From contig NZ_JACHGJ010000002.1 of NCBI RefSeq assembly GCF_014207565.1, positions 930,001-994,000 on the forward strand: a stretch of 64,000 bases of DNA, given 5' to 3'. Positions 63,475 to 64,000 of the stretch are shown in pieces. The notes below the pieces were generated by a model. That model worked only from the letters and a program-made list of their open reading frames with translations, had not been told where the DNA came from and made no database searches. Both the position numbers and the translations under genes were made by a program. How positions within the stretch are numbered: the stretch's first letter is position 1; each line of letters starts with the position of its first letter. This DNA comes from Spirochaeta isovalerica (GTDB lineage Bacteria > Spirochaetota > Spirochaetia > DSM-2461).

Positions 63475-63502
63475 ATAGTAAACCCGCCCCGAAAAGCTGA
63501 AA
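63475..63502 (-). promoter_or_regulatory. possible promoter of the tct operon
   Basis: TTTCAG (63497-63502), 16 bases and TACTAT (63475-63480) on the minus strand, about 30 bases before ATG 63444. The match is moderate. Confidence 0.35.
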
Positions 63503-63579
63503 GTAAGAGGGATGCTGATTATTTTGTAAGTGTTTGTCCTACAGAGCCAACGGGAAATAACCCTTTATTGCGAAAACAT

Positions 63580-63608
63580 TTGCTAACCGCCCTGCAGATT
63601 GATATAGT
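63580..63608 (+). promoter_or_regulatory. leaderless-type promoter of the Reg_prop sensor gene
   Basis: TTGCTA (63580-63585), 17 bases, TATAGT (63603-63608), then 6 bases to ATG 63615. No ribosome-binding site is present between -10 and ATG. Confidence 0.6.
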
Positions 63609-63614
63609 ATTGCC

Positions 63615-64000
63615 ATGATTAACAGTCTCCGGTATTGTCTCATCCTTCCGGTTCTCTTTCTCTTTTCTGTTTCAACCGCTGCAGCCGAGAACTACCGCTT
63701 CTATAAACTCACTCTCGAAAACGGTCTGTCGAGTAATTCTGTCTACAGAATCGAACAGGATTCCACCGGATATATGTGGTTCGGAACCTTCAGCGGCCTG
63801 GGCCGCTATGATGGTCGGGAGGTGCGGACCTATAAACCCGAGCCGGGCGTTCCGGGAAGCATCAGCAGTCCCGTTATTTTTGATCTCCATGAGGATTCGA
63901 AAGGTCGGCTCTGGGTGGGGACGGACGGAGGGGGACTGAATCTCTACAACCGCGACAGCGATGATTTCACCCTGTTCAGCCATGATGCCGGGGACAGAAC
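63615..64000 (+). CDS. two-component regulator propeller sensor protein, N-terminal part (3' end outside window)
   Basis: 128 codons are visible and the frame is open to the window edge. A signal peptide (LRYCLILPVLFLFSVSTAAA) is followed by Reg_prop beta-propeller repeats: GLSSNSVYRIEQDSTGYMWFGTFSGLGRYDGREVRTY and SSPVIFDLHEDSKGRLWVGTDGGGLNLYNRDSDDFTLF. In full-length members the propeller leads to Y_Y_Y, a TM helix and a histidine kinase or GGDEF output, which cannot be seen here. Divergence from the tct/cit cluster suggests that it may sense citrate or a related signal, which is inference. Confidence 0.85.
   Translation, partial: MINSLRYCLILPVLFLFSVSTAAAENYRFYKLTLENGLSSNSVYRIEQDSTGYMWFGTFSGLGRYDGREVRTYKPEPGVPGSISSPVIFDLHEDSKGRLWVGTDGGGLNLYNRDSDDFTLFSHDAGDR

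Overview
The window is a stretch of bacterial chromosome packed with signal transduction, of moderate GC content, and it looks Gram-negative: there are outer-membrane-type and periplasmic proteins with signal peptides. The dense chemotaxis genes, long PAS hybrid kinases, SpoIIE/STAS proteins, citrate lyase and mannobiose phosphorolysis fit a free-living anaerobic or facultative member of the Spirochaetota. That placement is inferred from gene content only. I saw no rRNA, tRNA, CRISPR array, insertion sequence or prophage, and with the starts chosen here no gene-free stretch exceeds about 300 bases.

Layout. 1-2.5 kb: the 3' end of a sigma-54 activator, an acetyltransferase, and a MarR regulator with a flavodoxin-ferredoxin protein. 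2.6-7.6 kb (minus): a protein of unknown function, an outer-membrane-like protein with a FecR-domain protein, and a two-gene mannobiose pathway (cellobiose 2-epimerase and GH130 phosphorylase). 7.8-12.2 kb (plus): a tightly packed run of small genes (YwbE, DUF1349, a relic methyltransferase, an intact methyltransferase, GNAT, DUF1801, HD, YkgJ-like). 12.2-20.4 kb: a diguanylate cyclase response regulator, a PAS-SpoIIE-HATPase protein, two chemoreceptors and CheW.

20.4-47.5 kb is a continuous 27-kb minus-strand signalling island. It holds a degenerate PAS kinase with a CheB-CheR-PAS fusion; two hybrid kinases flanking a corrinoid protein, a UroD-type methyltransferase homologue and a DUF1638 protein; a hemerythrin; a hybrid kinase coupled to a periplasmic binding protein; a chemosensory operon (PilZ, soluble MCP-like protein, STAS, CheY, CheA, CheD, CheR, CheB, STAS); and a second, larger PAS-SpoIIE-HATPase protein. 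47.5-55.6 kb: ThpR, DinB, an MFS transporter with a TM1410-type glycosidase-like protein, a second MFS transporter, a chemoreceptor with a duplicated sensor, TtcA and DUF4395. 55.6-63.4 kb (minus): citrate uptake (TctCBA) and citrate lyase (CitC, D, E, F, G), with the start of a Reg_prop-type sensor gene transcribed divergently.

The most novel-looking unit is the corrinoid/UroD-like/DUF1638 cassette at 26.6-28.9 kb. It lies, translationally coupled or nearly so, between two hybrid histidine kinases, and its UroD-like protein has lost the HxC part of the zinc site of MtaA/MtbA enzymes. Two other points stand out. Several promoters put the -10 box only 6-8 bases before an ATG with no Shine-Dalgarno sequence, suggesting leaderless mRNAs. 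The soluble MCP-like gene has about 96 coding codons upstream of its first ATG/GTG/TTG codon, which points to CTG initiation.
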